Shown: piece after piece, positions 35,250 through 48,553 of the stretch | Numbering within the stretch: the stretch's first letter is position 1 | Layout: every line of letters begins with the position of its first letter | Source of the DNA: Lutraria lutraria | Lineage: Eukaryota; Mollusca; Bivalvia; Venerida; Mactridae | Assembly (NCBI GenBank): GCA_964023205.1 | Contig: OZ026851.1 | Span: 19,413,528 to 19,477,527 of the forward strand | Direction: 5' to 3' | Length of the DNA stretch: 64,000 nucleotides | Notes under the pieces: model-generated | Database searches by the model: none | Told to the model about the DNA's origin: nothing | The model's input: the letters and a program-made list of their open reading frames with translations, nothing else | Made by a program: the position numbers and the translations under genes

Positions 35250-35843
35250 GCGTGCAATATCTGTTAAAATTATATAGTCAGCGTGAAATATCTGTAGAAA
35301 TTATATAGTCAGACGGTGCAATATCTTTAAAAATTATATAGTCAGCGTGCAATATCTGTAGAAATTATATAGTCAGTGTGCAATATCTGTAGAAATTATA
35401 TGTTCAGCGTGTAATATCTGCAGAAATTATATGTTCAGCGTGCAATATCTGTAGAAATTATATAGTCAGCGTGCAATATCTGTAGAAATTATATAGTCAG
35501 CGTGCAATATCTGTAGAAATTATATAGTCAGCGTGCAATATCTGTAGAAATTATATAGTCAGCGTGCAATATCTGTAGAAATTATATAGTCAGTGTGCAA
35601 TATCTGTAGAAATTATATAGTCAGCGTGCAATATCTGTAGAAATTATATAGTCAGTGTGCAATATCTGTAGAAATTATAAAGTCAGCGTGCAATATCTGT
35701 AGAAATTATATAGTCAGCGTGCAATATCTGTAGAAATTATATAGTCAGTGTGCAATATCTGTAGAAATTATATAGTCAGCGTGCAATATCTGTAGAAATT
35801 ATATAGTCAGCGTGCAATATCTTAGATTAAATTATATAGTGCA
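35250..35843. repeat. 31-bp minisatellite array
   Basis: About 19 copies of TATAGTCAGCGTGCAATATC then TGTAGAAATTA, with low divergence in the centre and decayed first and last copies. Confidence 0.93.
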
Positions 35844-36884
35844 TTCTATGTTCCAACAAGGGAAATAACTCTTATACACTTGTCAAAATTTGTCGTAAAA
35901 ATCAAAGTATCTAGGGCGAACATCCGGACTAGGTTATTATGATATAATGTTTTTGTAAATGAGAATTACTGTAATTTATTCATGAACACAGGTAATTAAT
36001 GTATGCATTCATTTAGGATATAAATATTCTGATTAAATATATGAGTTATAGAGCGAGCTCTTAGCAATCTGATTATTTTAGGTAAAACCATGAACTATTA
36101 ATAATGCTTTACTTATCACACCTGATATATTGGCTAATTCTTCTTATTGTTTTGTTTTTAGTTGTTGTTGTTGTTTATTTTGGGGTTTTTTTATTGGAAA
36201 TTCCTTGAGTGTAATATCATATATAAATGTTGTGGTTATTGACATGTAACTGTTTTTTTGTAGGAGTTATTTCCTTGTTGAAAAAAATAGAAAAATACTT
36301 AATGTTATGTTTCTTTTGATATTGGATGATGATCTACGGACTTCAATGCAAAGTTGATGGAAAATATATCAATAGAACGGCATTTTTATACTTATATATA
36401 TTTATATATAACATCACAGTTATTTTTTATCATTGAAACTATCCGGTTCGTTTTGGGGAAAAAATAATTGGAGTTAGTATCTTAATATACCTATATAACA
36501 ACCGATAAATTAACGTTACTTATCAAAGAAGGCTGTTAAATTCCTCTGTCTTTGATATTCGCGCGGCCTCTAGTTCAACCCGCGCATTGTGTTTTATTGT
36601 AAGTTTTCTCTATGCACCGAAAAACAGGTTCAAATTCTATGATGAAAAGACTCGTATGTAAATGTCTCTTTACAAATGGAATGTGCTTATATTTTGACAT
36701 CCACATTTACAATCACGTGGTTGTTATAAACAGTCACTGTTGTTTATCAATGATAGAAACTGGTAACTAGTACTTAATGCTATTGGTTATTTTTAGTAAG
36801 GATATAACTTCAGTACTTATTGACATATCAGACCATGATTTACATAATAAATCTTCGTTACGTTATCTCAAGTGTGACACGTTC
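35844..36884. other. Intergenic, no feature seen
   Basis: Unique AT-rich sequence; nothing recognised. Confidence 0.4.
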
Positions 36885-38240
36885 ACTTATATTGCTTTTA
36901 ATGTCAAATATTCAACACATATAATGATTTCGGTTGTTAGTACATTATTGCTTATAATGTCAAGTATTCAACACATATAATGAATTCGGTTGTTAGTACA
37001 TTATTGCTTATAATGTCAAACATTCAACACATATAATGAATTCGGTTGTTAGTACATTATTGCTTATAATGTCAAATATTCAACACATATAATGATTTCA
37101 GTTGTAAGTACATTATTGCTTATAATGTCAAATATTCAACACATATAATGATTTCAGTTGTAAGTACATTATTGCTTATAATGTCAAGTATTCAACACAT
37201 ATAATGATTTCGGTTGTTAGTACATTATTGCTTATAATGTCAAGTATTCAACACATATAATGATTTCGGTTGTTAGTACATTATTGCTTATAATGTCAAA
37301 CATTCAACACATATAATGAATTCGGTTGTTAGTACATTATTGCTTATAATGTCAAACATTCAACACATATAATGAATTCGGTTGTTAGTACATTATTGCT
37401 TATAATGTCAAACATTCAACACATATAATGAATTCGGTTGTTAGTACATTATTGCTTATAATGTCAAATATTCAACACATATAATGATTTCAGTTGTAAG
37501 TACATTATTGCTTATAATGTCAAGTATTCAACACATATAATGATTTCGGTTGTTAGTACAGTATTGCTTATAATGTCAAGTATTCAACACATATAATGAT
37601 TTCGGTTGTTAGTACATTATTGCTTATAATGTCAAACATTCAACACATATAATGAATTCGGTTGTTAGTACATTATTGCTTATAGTGTCAAACATTCAAC
37701 ACATATAATGAATTCGGTTGTTAGTACATTATTGCTTATAATGTCAAATATTCAACACATATAATGATTTCGGTTGTTAGTACATTATTGCTTATAATGT
37801 CAAACATTCAACACATATAATGAATTCGGTTAGTACATTATTGCTTATAATGTCAAATATTCAACACATATAATGATTTCAGTTGTAAGTACATTATTGC
37901 TTATAATGTCAAACATTCAACACATATAATGAATTCGGTTGTTAGTACATTATTGCTTATAATGTCAAATATTCAACACATATAATGATTTCAGTTGTAA
38001 GTACATTATTGCTTATAATGTCAAGTATTCAACACATATAATGATTTCGGTTGTTAGTACATTATTGCTTATAATGTAAAGTATTCAACACATATAATGA
38101 TTTCGGTTGTTAGTACATTATTGCTTATAATGTCAAACATTCAACACATATAATGAATTCGGTTGTTAGTACATTATTGCTTATAATGTCAAGTATTCAA
38201 CACATATAATGATTTCAGTTGTAGCTTATACATTATTGCT
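36885..38240. repeat. 56-bp minisatellite array
   Basis: About 24 copies of AATTCGGTTGTTAGTACATT then ATTGCTTATAATGTCAAACA then TTCAACACATATAATG. Two sub-types (ATTCGGTTGTTAG / TTTCAGTTGTAAG, with CAAACATT / CAAATATT / CAAGTATT) alternate in blocks, indicating higher-order amplification. Confidence 0.95.
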
Positions 38241-38400
38241 TATAAAGTTATAAAGTCAAATATTCACACCTCTTAATTTTTCACCATTGAAGAGATACCT
38301 AATTGTTGATTACTTAATGAAATAAATATTACATATGTTTAGCTCTGGTAGACGCGTGTCCATCTCAAGTCATGGGCTTCGGACAAGTGACAATTAAAGC

Positions 38401-38456
38401 CTGGTCCATAGCAACTGGTCCATAGCAACTGGTCCATAGCAACTGGTCCATAGCAA
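38401..38456. repeat. 14-bp minisatellite, four copies
   Basis: Four identical copies of CTGGTCCATAGCAA. The flanks (38457-38901) contain no recognisable gene. Confidence 0.9.
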
Positions 38457-38901
38457 TCCTCTTGGTGACGATATGACTTTACCAGTGTGGATAACCCACG
38501 TGACTTATGACGTCACAAATGGGTAAAACGAGAAGCACTTTCAGTTTGCACAAAGCCATGAGAAAGGAAGCTGTTAGTATTTTATTCCGATTTCAATTTT
38601 CAGTTTAACAGTAACAATACATTCGCGTCAAAAGAACTGCTTTGAGGCATTTGACGTGAATGTTGCAGAAAACTGCACAGCCACGAAGGCTTCGTTGATG
38701 GGCGGTGGGTTTATGATAAATTTATGACGGTGCTTCTCTGATGTCGTAGCATGACTGGGGAGGGGGTAAAAGATTTCTAAAATATTATAACGGCTTTTGG
38801 GCAGTCAAATTCACAAGGTTAATATTGTTCACATCGAACAAATTCTTGTCTGTATAGATGCATTAATAAAAATTTAAGATGTATAATAAATTAATAATAA
38901 A

Positions 38902-39227
38902 AATAAGAGATCAATTAATGTATTTATAAATACATTTTATCAATTCGCATTGTCGTAGATTTAATTGTGACGTATTAAGTTTATAGTATGGCTTAAAACA
39001 CAGACATTTGTTTAGAAAAATTACCCCACCCACCACGGTCGCTCTTATGACTACCAATACATACCAATACATATAAATACATAAGAGCGACCGTGGTGGG
39101 GGGTAATTTTTTCTAAACAAATGTCTGTGTTTTAAGTCATACTATAAACTTAAGACGTCACATTTAAATCTACGACAATGCGAATTGATAAAATGTATTT
39201 ATAAATACATTAATTGATCTCTTATTC
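38902..39227. mobile_element. Long palindrome with 146-bp arms (foldback element)
   Basis: The arms 38902-39047 and 39082-39227 are near-perfect reverse complements, with a few mismatches and one G/C-tract difference. They are separated by a 34-nt spacer of CCAATACATA repeats. Each arm holds the perfect palindrome AATGTATTTATAAATACATT. The arms end in AATAAGAGATCAATTAATG-type sequence. Transcribed, this would form a long hairpin RNA. No coding content. Confidence 0.85.
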
Positions 39228-40122
39228 TTATTATAAATTTTTATAATTTTTTGTGGCTTAAAATCGGTCTAAATCACGATCAGATAATCGGGGGAGATTA
39301 ATCCTACATAAAGTATAGTAATACATGTATAATTACCATACAATGTGGTCAATTCAGTAGAGGTCAATATTGACATATACTTCATACAAACACTGACCAT
39401 ATTCAACCTGACGTCTCTGTATAACTATAAATAAATTGAATTTAAATCAAATTTTAATATCTTTAAATAGTACAAGCTTTATTACAGGTCTGTATGGATT
39501 ATATAACAAAAGAATAAATGAAATTGAAATAATGAATAGTGAGATTATACAACGAAGTAAAAATAAATCGTGCGTATTTATTTATCGCATGTATCTTGTG
39601 CTTATAATTATTGTACATGTACTGTTCAGTTTCTATAAACAATATAATCCAGGAGTATTGGATTTATAATTCATGTACGCCGCGGAACTTCACAAACCAA
39701 ATAAGTTCTATTTGCAAAGGATAAATCATGGCTTTCTTGAACACTAATTCCTGAAGTATCACAGTTCCGTACATCAAACAGTTTCTTGCACCTGTGAGCG
39801 AACTATAGTCTTATATTATTTCATTTAGCACCACTATACATTAATTTATTCATTGTCTCAGGACACTTTTGTAAACAGGTGTGAATCTGGAACATTTACA
39901 AAAATTAGTTTGGCCTCGGAAATCTTCATTAAGCGTGCACAGACATGTCGATCTATTTGTCCCAGTCAATAAGCACTAAAAGTGTCACTATCGATTGGGA
40001 GAGTATTTGTTACCATGGGAAACAAATATTTTGAAAGCCTCGAAGCGTTAAATCCGTTTGATAGCATAATATTATTATACGGGCCACTGTACTCGGGGAG
40101 TGTACTTTTAAAGTATAGGTCT
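39228..40122. other. Upstream region of the PLAC8-family gene
   Basis: Unique sequence. A 77-codon open frame at 39436 has no ATG or domain support. Distal regulatory sites may lie here but none can be named. Confidence 0.4.
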
Positions 40123-40128
40123 TATATA
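40123..40128 (+). promoter_or_regulatory. Candidate TATA box of the PLAC8-family gene
   Basis: TATATA lies 64 bp upstream of the proposed start codon. Transcription would begin about 30 bp downstream (near 40153), giving a ~40-nt 5' UTR. The position is plausible, but TATA motifs are common in DNA this AT-rich. Confidence 0.35.
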
Positions 40129-40191
40129 CAATTCAGAGTTGAGAGATTGCGTGTGTACTGAATATTTTAGTGTTTAAACTTACAACAAAAA

Positions 40192-43005
40192 ATGCAACAA
40201 GAACAGGGAACTATAGTAAGTAAATTATCATACATTTATGTGACGTCATTATGTGAACAGTGTCAATAGTATGTAATTAATGAACTGAATCTGTATAAGA
40301 TTTCATGGTCACTCACTATAAATTCATCTTTTTTTCTTTTACAGTTGAATATTCATATACAACGTGACTTATTGTATATTTATATGTGTATTATATATGG
40401 AGATGATGTACTTTTGTATAAATCAAATATTCTGTTCTATAAGAAATAAAATATTCACTTTACTGATAATGTTTTTTTAACATAGCATAACATCAGAAAT
40501 CTGTGTCTCTGGTACCATTAAATATCTCATTTTATAGAAATGAATGTTTCCTGTATCCAGTGACTACATGTAGCACGTAGAATTTCTGTTATAAATTACA
40601 GCATGTACCGTGAAAATATATTTGATTAAAGTAAGGACAAAAATGTAAATAATAAAATAAGGAATACAAATAAAACAAATGGAATAAACAGCTAAATGAA
40701 CCTCTGTGATATTTTATTGGGATATCTTGCTAAGAGAATTGATATATGTATGTTTGTATTGGTATTTTCTCGCTGAGCGTGATGACATACAATGTATTTA
40801 GTATTGTATTTTTATTTCTATTTTATACACAAATGGAATGAAATGGGTTTCTTATCATGTACTGGATTTTACATAAACACCCAGGGTGAAAATGCACGTT
40901 AATATTCATTCAATGCAGGGATGCTCCATAATCTCAATAAATTCATATAATAGATGTCTAAGACAAATTCAAAAAAAGTTCGTTTGACAAATTAAAACGT
41001 GGACGAACTCATGAGAGGTATGTTGTGGGGTGCACCCTTTGATCTTTTCGGTGTTTTTATCCCCACAAGTCCCCATAAGTTGAAATTATCCCCACAATTC
41101 CAGTTTGTACGTAACTGAACATCTCAAGGCCTCAATGTACCATTAACCCTAACCCCACAACTACCCTCTGGTGTGTACTCCAGTGACTATTTGCCACTAT
41201 AAAATCGTGTTATTGTATTATTTCAGAAAGCTAATTAGATTTGTCATCACTAAACTCGCATTTAATGTATTTACAAGTTTGAGCTCTTAATCTCTCGTCT
41301 AAACATGATGTATATGTATATATAATATAACACAGCTAAATATTTCCATGTATCTATCTATGATATAACTAATGATGTACAAATTGGCTGTCAGTAGTCA
41401 TCCGATTATAGTCAATCAGATATTTGGGTCCTGGAGCATCAAATAATAGTTATACCTTTAAGTTCACATTTAATTTTTAAACAGTTAATTGTAGTTAGCA
41501 TGTTATTTTTTATTAAATAACAATAGTTAGATTGCCAAACATCTACACTTGTACATGACAAGTAAATCATAAACAAGCAGGGATCTTATGAACCAACAGA
41601 ACTGCAACTTGCATTTAAATACAACAAGGCCGCGATTGGATCTAGGACAATTATATAATACATAAGTTTAAGGTTATTAGCATACACATATACTATTTGA
41701 TTAAATATGTCTTGTAACTGTTGTGTTCTTAGCAGATATCGGTGAACAATATTCATGTTTCTTGGCAAATATATGACACATCACATCATGTAAACTTAAA
41801 GAAATGAAAGTTTCAAAGAATTAAAATTTAAAATATTCTCTATCAACAATGCAGTACATAGACTACTAATTGTTTCATCCATAGCATCATTTAAGGCATC
41901 CATCCTTTCAATTTTTTTTCAAAACTTAATGTCGACTGTATCAGTCTCGTTATATTCTGGTTCTTGTTCAGTTATAGTAGGATGGTCTAGATAGTTTATA
42001 TACTAGTATATATATTTTAATTTGTTATATGCATGGCCGGATGTAGCGTTTTAAATATAAAACTACGACTTCTTCCTACATTTATCAAATGCATATTCCA
42101 TTAATTGTTTTACTGTTTTTACGATTTCAGGGAGCTGGTGGATGGAAGAACCATCTGTGTGGATGTTTCAACAACTTCCAGATATGTATTACAGCATTTC
42201 TTCTACCCTTCGTTACTTTTGGAACAACCGCTGAACTAGTTGGTGAAGGAAACTGTTTTCTTTGTGGTAAGCCAGCTTTCGCTGTTGAACTTTGAACTTT
42301 ATACTTTGTACTTTATACTTTATACTTTAATACATGTATATAAATTCGATGCCTCCCCAATAAAGTTCAGTTACTAGTAACTCTTATTTTTGTTCTTTAT
42401 CCCTTAATTTGTCATTTAAAACATTGGGAACACGCCACGTTCTGATCATTGTCAATGATAGAGATCAGCGATCACACGGAGGTAGTTCATCTGCTTATAT
42501 CTAATACTGTCATACATGCGGCCATTGTCCAGTGGTTATTGTGCTGGATTTGTAGACCGACGGTCCGTTTCCGATTACGGTAGCGTCGGGACATACCCTT
42601 TCATGAAAATTTGTCAAAGTAGATTTTCCTCCACTTATGGAAAAGTTGTCGGTTCCTTATAGAAGGATAAGTTAGTACTGGTTAAAATACTATAGAAATA
42701 GATACCAATGTAATTCAGTTTTCGTTGATATTATGATACAATATAATTTCTTCTGCTGTGATACTGTGTAGTATACAATGATCTTGATTTATCAAATTTC
42801 AGCGGCCGCATTTTTCGTACCTGGTTTCAACTGTTACGAATGGCTGAAAATCCGAGGAAAGATTCGAGAGATGCGAGGTATTCCAGGATCTACTGGAACT
42901 GATTGCGCCGTCATCTTCTTCTTACCATTCTGTGCTTTAGTACAAGAAGCACAGGAAGTAGATCCATTATCTGTACCCAGTGCATTGAGCATGAGCAGAG
43001 CGTAA
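40192..43005 (+). CDS. PLAC8/cornifelin-family protein, three coding exons
   Basis: Exons are 40192-40215 (ATG, donor GTAAGT), 42131-42266 (acceptor ACGATTTCAG, donor GTAAGC) and 42803-43005 (acceptor CAAATTTCAG, stop TAA). Phases 0 and 1 match and total 363 nt, 120 residues. The protein has the PLAC8 order: a Trp (13), LCGCF (17-21), a hydrophobic stretch to PFVTFG, AELVGE (42-47), a Cys pair 50/53, then KIRGKIREMRGIPGS (69-83), a conserved Asp-Cys (87-88) and PFCALVQEAQEV (95-106). The length matches the usual 110-125. The usual first CPxC cysteines are missing (LLPFV). PLAC8 proteins are small Cys-rich membrane-associated proteins; some affect growth or metal handling, and the role in bivalves is unknown. 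Exon 1 (MQQEQGTI) is the least certain part. Confidence 0.85.
42515..42715 (+). mobile_element. Diverged tRNA-derived SINE copy in intron 2
   Basis: GCGGCCATTGTCCAGTGGTT (A-box region), a degenerate B box GTTTCCGATTAC, and a 3' part TTAGTACTGGTTAAAATACT that matches GTACTGGTTC in the SINE at 24107. Old and degraded. Confidence 0.5.
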
Positions 43006-43464
43006 CCGGAAGTGACGTCACATGCGATAGTTCTATCTATTGTATCTGGTGTATCTATTTATGAACGTAACAAGTGTTTTACTGAAAGCCTTCAAGATTA
43101 CATGTATATAGTTTGACCATGTTTTTTGAGTCGTGACGAAATTATTCAGAATGATCCACAAAATCGAATAGGGGATATGGATATTCGGAACAAATCTGAA
43201 TGAAACATATTGATCTGAATAAATCATGCTCAAGTACTGTATGTACCCAGATGATATAGTGCATTCTTCCGTCACGGCTAAATAAATATGGTCGAGCTAT
43301 TCCTTTTGCTGATATTATTGTTATTCTATTATGATGTTATTTAGTATGATGTAGTATTTCTGTTTACTTGAAGAGTGTGAACTGTGTGTAACTATATTTA
43401 TCCGTCCATTCTATGCAGCTTTTACTTACACTGTCCACTGTTTAAACTTGTATTTCTCAAGCCA

Positions 43465-43470
43465 AATAAA
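43465..43470 (+). other. Candidate polyadenylation signal (AATAAA)
   Basis: AATAAA, 460 bp after the PLAC8-family stop codon. An earlier AATAAA occurs near 43282, so the 3' UTR length is uncertain. Confidence 0.35.
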
Positions 43471-43489
43471 GAAATTAACCCAATACACA

Positions 43490-44277
43490 ATTTACTTTAC
43501 ATGTAGTTATTATCGTTGTATTCTCTCAGATTGTTCAGAAGTACAAATTTATATGCTTAAATGTTGAACAACTGGAATTTAGAAATGCAGAATTCATATA
43601 CATGTAGGTATACATAAATAAACAACAATATCTAAGTTAAAAAAATACTTTATCAATTTACAACAAAGATACACAAATTTATAGAACTAAATCGTCGGAG
43701 CAATTTTACCACAAACATAATTTCTGGTACCATTACTACATTACCTCATAAATCTAATTATAAAGCTATACAGAATCCATTAATGATTCTAAATTACGTA
43801 ATTAATAGTACAATAAACGTGACCCTGTTCACAATCAACTAAATCATTAAAGACATGCAATGACATTATGTAACACTTCGATAAATGAAGAAGAAAGACC
43901 ACCATTAATTTAATAGTCTGACAGCAAACATTTATTTCTGAAAATATCCACTGTTAATCTGTATTAAATATCATATTTATCATGGACAAAACACAGCCGG
44001 CGTGGAGGAGTTGGTCACACCTAGATAAACCGTGATCAACGTCAACTGACCATCGTATGAAAATCGTTCACGCCTATAAAATATCCGCGACTTATAAACC
44101 AATTAAATTTCAGAAATACTTAGATGGCAAAAGTTGATCAACTCGTTTGATAAACGATTCTTATTTTTCTAAAATTTCATTTATGTTTGAAGTAAGAATT
44201 AAGACGCATACATGTCGCACTAGATCGAATAAAAGTAAGTAATAAGTAAGTAAGTAAAAAGTAAGTAAGTAAATAAA
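43490..44277. other. Intergenic with an AGTA microsatellite
   Basis: No gene was recognised. A short imperfect AGTA/AAGT microsatellite lies at about 44233-44277, directly against the MITE that follows. Confidence 0.5.
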
Positions 44278-44479
44278 TACAGTGGAATCATTAATTTTCG
44301 CTGGGGATTTAATTTCGTGGGTCGGCTCATCCACGAAATCAAATCCCAACGAATTTGAATGCAGAGATAAGGCATTTCTTTTCAAAAATCAAAATCCACG
44401 AATTTATGTCCCCACGAAATAGCCATTTTAGTAAAAACCACGAAAATTGAGCCCAACGAAAATAAATGAAAGTACAGTA
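44278..44479. mobile_element. 202-bp MITE with ~28-bp TIRs (TA ends)
   Basis: The left end TACAGTGGAATCATTAATTT then TCGCTGGG and the inverted right end (complement TACTGTACTTTCATTTATTT then TCGTTGGG) match at about 21 of 28. The interior carries repeated CCACGAAAT / ATTTCGTGG words. The TA ends suggest a Tc1/mariner-type non-autonomous element. Confidence 0.65.
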
Positions 44480-45170
44480 AATAGTATATATAGAGAGAAC
44501 GACATGTCACTGTTTATCTTTGTCGTTACCACCCAGATTTCGGTTTAACAAACTACATTTCACTAACAGTTAATATCCTTCAATGATCTGAGACACACGC
44601 GATAAGCACCTTAAACAACATTATGGTTAAATAGTTTATTATTTTACGTTACGGAACATTTACAAATAAAGGGAGACGACTCTGATGTCAAACATTAACA
44701 TTCGATTTATGTTTAAGTAAGACAACGACAAAATATACCTTGTCTCTTGCTGGATTATAAACAAACAAGCTTGGATTAACTCCCTTGTACTACGATTCAC
44801 TACAATACAGCTGTGTGTAAAAGCTAGAGGGTGCCACGATATTTTTCTGTATATATGAAAACCGATCAATAATAAATATGCCCCTGTGTGTTTCATGTAA
44901 CTTACAATACAAAAATAGACATTTTTGTGAACTCAGGATTGTCATGCACGCATTTCAAAACAAAGTATCAAACATTCAGAGTAGTATTTCTAACAAACCC
45001 TACTTCGCTTATCTTTTCTTTATCTTTCACCGAAAATATTTCACAAGGCAACAGTCTATCACTTGGCTTTTTTTGGCTGCACAAATATATACAAACCTGC
45101 AAAGAAAGTTTAGTCACCAATACTGTTCATGCGCTTTTATAACTTTATAAATGAACACAAGTTAAAGGTT
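44480..45170. other. Intergenic, no feature seen
   Basis: Overlapping short open frames on both strands (78-90 codons) lack domains and contradict each other. Confidence 0.4.
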
Positions 45171-46134
45171 TGTACGGCGCAAAATCGCATCCGGCAATTC
45201 AATACTAGAATGTGGCCTATGTAACATTTTTTTTATCAGGTTGTGCGAAGTTTCAGATCAAACGAATTTGTTATTTTGACTTAACTGATCCCGAAACTAA
45301 AGTGATCATCTACTCCATCAGAAATACAAGCCGTTGATGTTTCATGAATCTCGTGAATCTGGTCATATGGTTCTACAGTTCACGAGGTACTCTATATGTA
45401 GTCCCTGTTTCCACCCTAAAATTAAAATCAGGGGAAACTATCACCTCGATGTATCAGACGTTGCAATATCTGCTGGAATGCATTTAAAATATTTAAATAA
45501 AGTCGTAAAAACCTGGTATAACGGTCCCAAACATAGACTTCCAATTGTAAAGTGACCATCTATATCGAACCATAAAGTGACCGTCTATGTCGAACCAATT
45601 AAGTCATCATTTCTCACCTGATCGGACATTTTTTGTATTGAGCTCCGAAATCGATTTTTAATTAATGACAATTGCGTAAACAAGTCAGTGTCCACGCTCG
45701 CGATTATAAAATTAGTCTGTGCGAATACGTTTATAATGTTTTCTTTATTTGCGACATGTTGCTAAAATAAATACATGTACATCGAAACGTATTAATACCG
45801 TGTTCTGTATCTTATAACACGACTATAAGATTATTACAACACACCGACGATCGCTCCAAAAGGTAATAAACACAGCGAATTTCTCTAATAATTTATACAT
45901 CGAAGTTCATTTAGATCGAACAATTTTTCCTAAGTCCTTTGATATAAAGACTTTCGGCTGCATTTTCAAGAGCACGACCATTCGCTCTATTTCTGTTTTG
46001 TTTATATCACGTGATGACCATTGCGGATATTTCGGGCACTGTCAGTAATCTGCTTCGGTGCAAGAAGTTGCGATTTTGCATTGCCACTTAAAAATAAGCA
46101 TTCCATAGTGTACGGCGACGGAAGTCGCCGTACA
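45171..46134. mobile_element. Possible TIR element with TGTACGGCG ends
   Basis: TGTACGGCG at 45171-45179 is inverted as CGCCGTACA at 46126-46134. Just inside, GCAAAATCGCA (45179-45189) is inverted near 46070 (TGCGATTTTGCA). The right end also has a perfect hairpin, GTACGGCGAC-GGAA-GTCGCCGTAC (46110-46133). Inside is a ~24-bp direct duplication AGTGACCRTCTATRTCGAAC at 45553-45600. There is no transposase. Confidence 0.4.
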
Positions 46135-46649
46135 ATAATTATTCAGTATCATAGATAAAACTAGATCTCAGATCATGTATATAAACATCACGGAATACCA
46201 TGTGTATAATGACACTATAGATTGTAGACACGTCATCAAGATGGTGAGTTGTAACTTATTTTGTTTGATGTCGGGGCCCACTTTAAATTGTGCCTCAATG
46301 TTAACCAGAATAAAGTATAAATGATCTATCAGAATATTATATTACTAACTTCTACTTCATTTTAATTGTCTGCATGGAGAATACATTAAAAGCTTTAGAT
46401 TTATTCATGAGTACCACTCCCAACACCAGCATGCCAGTGTTATATTACATGACTGTCTCAACAGGGGAGGTAATCCCGACCATTTATCTATTAACAACCG
46501 TAATAGTTATCTTCCAATATTTATCACAATGGAAGCTTAGCGAATGCATTGTACTAGTATTTCATAACTCGAATTTTGAATGGGATAAATCAATTCTACT
46601 TTGTCACAAGATTCATGTACCTTGTAATGTTATAATGTCATATTATCTC

Positions 46650-47205
46650 TGTTACCTGTCCGCTATATCTTGTTATATGATTGCTGTACCTTGTCATATG
46701 ATTGCTATACCTTGTCGTATGATTGCTATACCTTGTCATATGGTTGCTATACCTTGTCATATGATTGCTATACCTTGTCATATGATTGCTATACCTTGTC
46801 ATATGATTGCTATACCTTGTCATATGATTACTGTACCTTTTCATATGATCACTATACCCTGTCATATGATCACTATACCCTGTCATATGGTTGCTATACC
46901 TTGTCATGTGGTTGCTATACCCTGTCATATGGTTATATGATTGCCGTACCTTGTCATATGATTGCTGTACCTTGACATACGCTTGTCGTACCTTGTCATA
47001 ATGTTGTTATACCTTGTCATGTGATTGTTATACCTTGCCATATGATTGCTATACCTTGTCACATGATTGTTGTACCTTGTCATATGGTTGCTATACCTTG
47101 TCACATGATTGTTATACCTTGTCACATGATTGTTGTAGCTTGTCATATGGTTGCTATACCTTGACATACGGTTGCTATACCTTGTCATATGATTGCTGTG
47201 TCATA
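46650..47205. repeat. 21-bp minisatellite array
   Basis: About 26 copies of ATTGCTATACCTTGTCATATG, variants differing at a few positions. A 188-codon plus-strand frame (46374-46940) enters it from unique sequence; the repeat half is a by-product of the 21-bp length, and the first half has no known domain. Confidence 0.92.
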
Positions 47206-48553
47206 TAGCTTTTTACGCACAGCGTTTTCTTATACCTGACTAGGAAAAATAGATTTTCATGTTGAAACATTTTACAGAATATGGTGCTATTAAGTGTGAT
47301 CATAAAAATGTCACACGTTTTATTTAATGTCTGCAATTCACTCGGTTACCAATAAATCACAAACTTTTGAATAGTTCTTTTCATTGTAAATGCACATAAA
47401 CCATTGTGCGCAAACTTACAGCAAACACAAATTAAACAAAATGTTGATTTATCAAACTTAGAGATTTTTATCATAGATTGTTAGAGATCACATTAAGTGA
47501 CAATGATCGAGAATGTTTGATTAAAACAAATTTCTAACCGCAGATATAAGTCATTCATCGTATTTTATCCAACAATAACCTCAACACTCCCCTATGTTCT
47601 ACCTCCAGCGATACTGGAGCCATAAATCGTGAAACATATAACGTTGTGATCAACTATTACGACCATTATTTCTAACCATTTTGTATGAGCAAATCCCATG
47701 AGCCTTTGCGCGACAATAAGCCTCGTTCTCGAAGCTAGAATAAAATGGCGGCATGTCGCAATTAAGAGAGATAGATGTCTTTTAGAACCCATCCAGGGAG
47801 TGCTAAGCATCAAGGTTCATTTATTTATAATAAATTGACTGTTGTTTAATACTGATACGCCTGTCTTTGAAAGCTTTTCGACATTCAGTAAACAAATAAG
47901 GGATAGAATATGTGTTAATTTCGTCCATTGAGACTCTATCTCGGTCTTATACAATACAAAATCTCAAAATATTATCAGTACTTCTAGATCAAACACAAAC
48001 TAATGTCGTGTTAAATTTGAAAGTTGTAGAACAGATTGCAACAAGTAGTTTGGCTGAAATATCAGTATTTTTACACATCGCTTTTATCTCCAAGTAACTT
48101 ATGATACATATTAGTATTACATGTCTATATTCACTGAGAATATACCAAACAGAAGATACTAGTAACGAATCAAAGTACTGAAAGTACTGTCGGACTTGAT
48201 TTTTACCATACGAGATGTGTATCCACATCGTTCGAGCCCATACAGATATTTTTAACATTTAAAATTACGGACCGATTTTTCATTCATATTGTAATGCAGG
48301 TCATATGCATGTAGGTAAATGACATACGTTAGGGCTTTACTATAGTCCCTTTGCTAAAATTATAAAATGAAAAAAGCCTGATATTGGAAAGTTTAATGAT
48401 TAGCACATTAATTGAAGACAATTTAATTGCATTAAAAACTCTTTATTGTGTACAAACTAGTGACCAACACTTCAGTAACAGTAAATACAAACATTGATTC
48501 TTCTGGTTTTAACACAACAGAACATCGTCGCATTGAACACATGTAACTATATT
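47206..48553. other. Intergenic, no feature seen
   Basis: Unique AT-rich sequence with fortuitous short frames on both strands. Confidence 0.4.
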
